Positions 62,914-64,000 of a DNA stretch of 64,000 bases are shown here, in pieces; the stretch's first letter is position 1, and every line of letters starts with the position of its first letter. This DNA comes from Clostridium rhizosphaerae (lineage in GTDB: Bacteria > Bacillota > Clostridia > Clostridiales > Clostridiaceae): the NCBI RefSeq assembly GCF_016765585.1, contig NZ_JAESWC010000018.1, positions 1 through 64,000 of the forward strand, in the 5' to 3' direction. Made by a program: the position numbers and the translations under genes. Under the pieces are notes generated by a model. It was given only the letters and a program-made list of their open reading frames with translations, did not search any database and was not told the DNA's origin.

Positions 62914-63330
62914 ATGAAAAAGAAAAACTATGCTGATGTTGAAAGCTTAGATGCTGAGGATTTTGATGATGACGGCTTCAGTGAAGGAGAAATTAACTTA
63001 GGCAAAGCAATTGCATCTTTTAGCTTTGCAGCTTTAAAGGAAGAGCAAAGCACTAATGCTCCTGCAGCTCCTTCCATAGATATTAATAAACCTGCTGCTT
63101 CACGGATGCCAATAGCTCTACGCTTTATAACCTCGCAAAGAGGAGCAACCCCGGCAGTAGACGGAGAGCTTTATACAATGAAACGCTGCTATCAATTCAG
63201 GCCTTCAACCATAAGAAAGCTTAACGAATTAAAGGCCAACCACTCTGACGTAAATGCTTATCTTAATACAATTATTGATGAGGCAATTTCTCATTACTAC
63301 TATTATGTTTTTAGTAATAAGTCCAACTAG
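62914..63330 (+). CDS. Protein with C-terminal RHH-like domain
   Basis: I start at 62914 (MKKKNYADVE) because AGGAG lies about 11 nt before it; an ATG at 62902 overlaps that site. 138 residues: an acidic N-terminus (SLDAEDFDDDGFSEGE), a low-complexity middle, and a C-terminal CYQFRPSTIRKLNELKANHSDVNAYLNTIIDEAISHYY resembling a ribbon-helix-helix DNA-binding unit. It lies beside the CTAGATAAC palindrome, which it could bind. Possibly part of a mobile element's partition or transfer control; unproven. Confidence 0.6.
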   Translation: MKKKNYADVESLDAEDFDDDGFSEGEINLGKAIASFSFAALKEEQSTNAPAAPSIDINKPAASRMPIALRFITSQRGATPAVDGELYTMKRCYQFRPSTIRKLNELKANHSDVNAYLNTIIDEAISHYYYYVFSNKSN

Positions 63331-63366
63331 ATAACAAGTTATCAATATTTCTAGTTAAATAGTTGT
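63324..63366. repeat. Degenerate relative of the 28.7-kb inverted repeat
   Basis: CAACTAGATAACAAGTTA...ATATTTCTAGTTAAATAGTTG has the same order of elements as the repeat at 28694-28759 but with mismatches. Confidence 0.4.
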
Positions 63367-63425
63367 TGCTATAAATCGAGTAAGGTAAAAACACAGAACA
63401 TTTTATAATAAATTACGAATAGCTT

Positions 63426-63470
63426 GGGAGCGCAAATAGTTTTGATTTACACAAAACTATTTGCGCTCCC
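63426..63470. terminator. Bidirectional terminator
   Basis: GGGAGCGCAAATAGTTTT / AAAACTATTTGCGCTCCC, perfect 18-bp arms with a 9-nt loop between convergent genes. Confidence 0.85.
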
Positions 63471-63569
63471 CTGTAATCATTAAGGCTTACAAACTAGGAA
63501 AATCACTTGTTTAGATTTTTATATTTTTTATTTTATACCCATTGTTTATTCCACCTTTAACCTAGCTTT

Positions 63570-64000
63570 TTACAGAATTCTACCTGAAGCATAAACCGCT
63601 GCTCCTATCATACCTGCACTGTCACCAAGTTTTGCTTGTACCAGGGAGCATGCATTGCTTGACACCTTTAAAGCATGCTTTTTCATTATATGTCGTGCGG
63701 GCTCTAAAAGTTTATCCCCAGCAAGAGATACTCCTCCTCCTAAAATTATCATTTCTGGATTAAAAATATTAACTACATTAGCAAGTCCAAAGCCAAGTAT
63801 TTCTGCTGTTTCATTTATAACTTCATAAGCTAAACTGTCTCCTAAATCATAAGCATCTGAAACCATCTTTGGACTGAGGCCATTCAAATCATTACCAACC
63901 CATTGTTCAATGATACTATTTTTTCCTTGATGCAGTTTTTCTTTAAAGGTATTTATAATTCCTACAGCTGAAACATACCTGCTGTAGCAGCCGGAACTTC
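63570..64000 (-). CDS. ROK-family sugar kinase, 5' end outside the window
   Basis: The frame is open to the window edge. The visible part reads SSGCYSRYVSAVGIINTFKEKL, with part of the ROK zinc-binding CxxGxxGC region, then NVVNIFNPEMIILGGGVSLAG and GDSAGMIGAAVYA, the C-terminal ROK blocks. Glucokinase-type enzymes phosphorylate sugars with ATP; ROK repressors share the fold. The start lies beyond 64000, so the N-terminal DxG ATP motif cannot be checked. Confidence 0.88.
   Translation of the reverse strand, partial: SSGCYSRYVSAVGIINTFKEKLHQGKNSIIEQWVGNDLNGLSPKMVSDAYDLGDSLAYEVINETAEILGFGLANVVNIFNPEMIILGGGVSLAGDKLLEPARHIMKKHALKVSSNACSLVQAKLGDSAGMIGAAVYASGRIL

Overview
The window is AT-rich, low-GC Firmicute DNA, most likely from a Clostridium-type organism. 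The signs are strong purine-rich ribosome binding sites, frequent TTG and GTG starts, clostridial-looking proteins and the replication genes of a Firmicute phage. No rRNA, tRNA or CRISPR array was seen, and almost everything present is accessory DNA.

From 1 to about 28.5 kb lies a one-directional array of small, mostly unrelated genes. All of them are on the minus strand, as single genes or pairs. Between them are imperfect palindromes of 80-180 bp that begin with YTAACG on the plus strand and end with TTGTTAnnTG, with complementary inner arms such as CATTCAAG / CTTGAATG. Read on the gene strand they have the layout of integron attC sites: TAACAA on the left, CGTTAG on the right, one per cassette just 3' of the gene. 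I count about 15 full sites, three broken or chimeric ones and three copies of a divergent attC-like repeat. Cargo is typical of cassettes: GNAT acetyltransferases, two NUDIX hydrolases, an aminoglycoside-phosphotransferase-like kinase, an MFS efflux pump, LysE and CPBP membrane proteins, an LspA-like protein, DJ-1/PfpI, VOC, HD, peptidase-E-like and flavin-reductase proteins, and several unknowns. No integron integrase is visible, so this looks like a cassette array without its integrase in view. An IS91-type element with a transposase and a tyrosine recombinase interrupts it at 0.95-3.3 kb.

From 28.7 to 36.8 kb there is a decayed phage DNA-replication module on the minus strand: a SNF2 helicase remnant, a VapE-like primase/helicase, a DUF4406-like protein, a BRO/KilAC antirepressor, a family A DNA polymerase, a DUF2815 protein, small proteins and a sigma-like protein. 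No structural phage genes are present.

From 37.3 to 47.2 kb a plus-strand operon encodes an excisionase-like HTH protein, type I restriction-modification HsdM, HsdS and HsdR, and, overlapping hsdR by one base, an 853-residue protein. That protein fuses a YgjP-type metallopeptidase, an ImmA/IrrE-type metallopeptidase and a C-terminal HTH.

From 47.7 to 64 kb is a patchwork: an RHH protein with an EVE/PUA-like half, a serine hydrolase, an AraC/GyrI regulator, a PD-(D/E)xK-like nuclease candidate, a DUF2975/YozG pair and an IS1595 transposase. A run of WrbA, DODA-type dioxygenase, RidA, VOC, PfpI and WYL-regulator genes follows, and then the 3' part of a ROK sugar kinase at the edge. A small Cys-rich protein gene, its terminator and the neighbouring nuclease gene occur as full or broken copies at three places, which points to repeated duplication and insertion.
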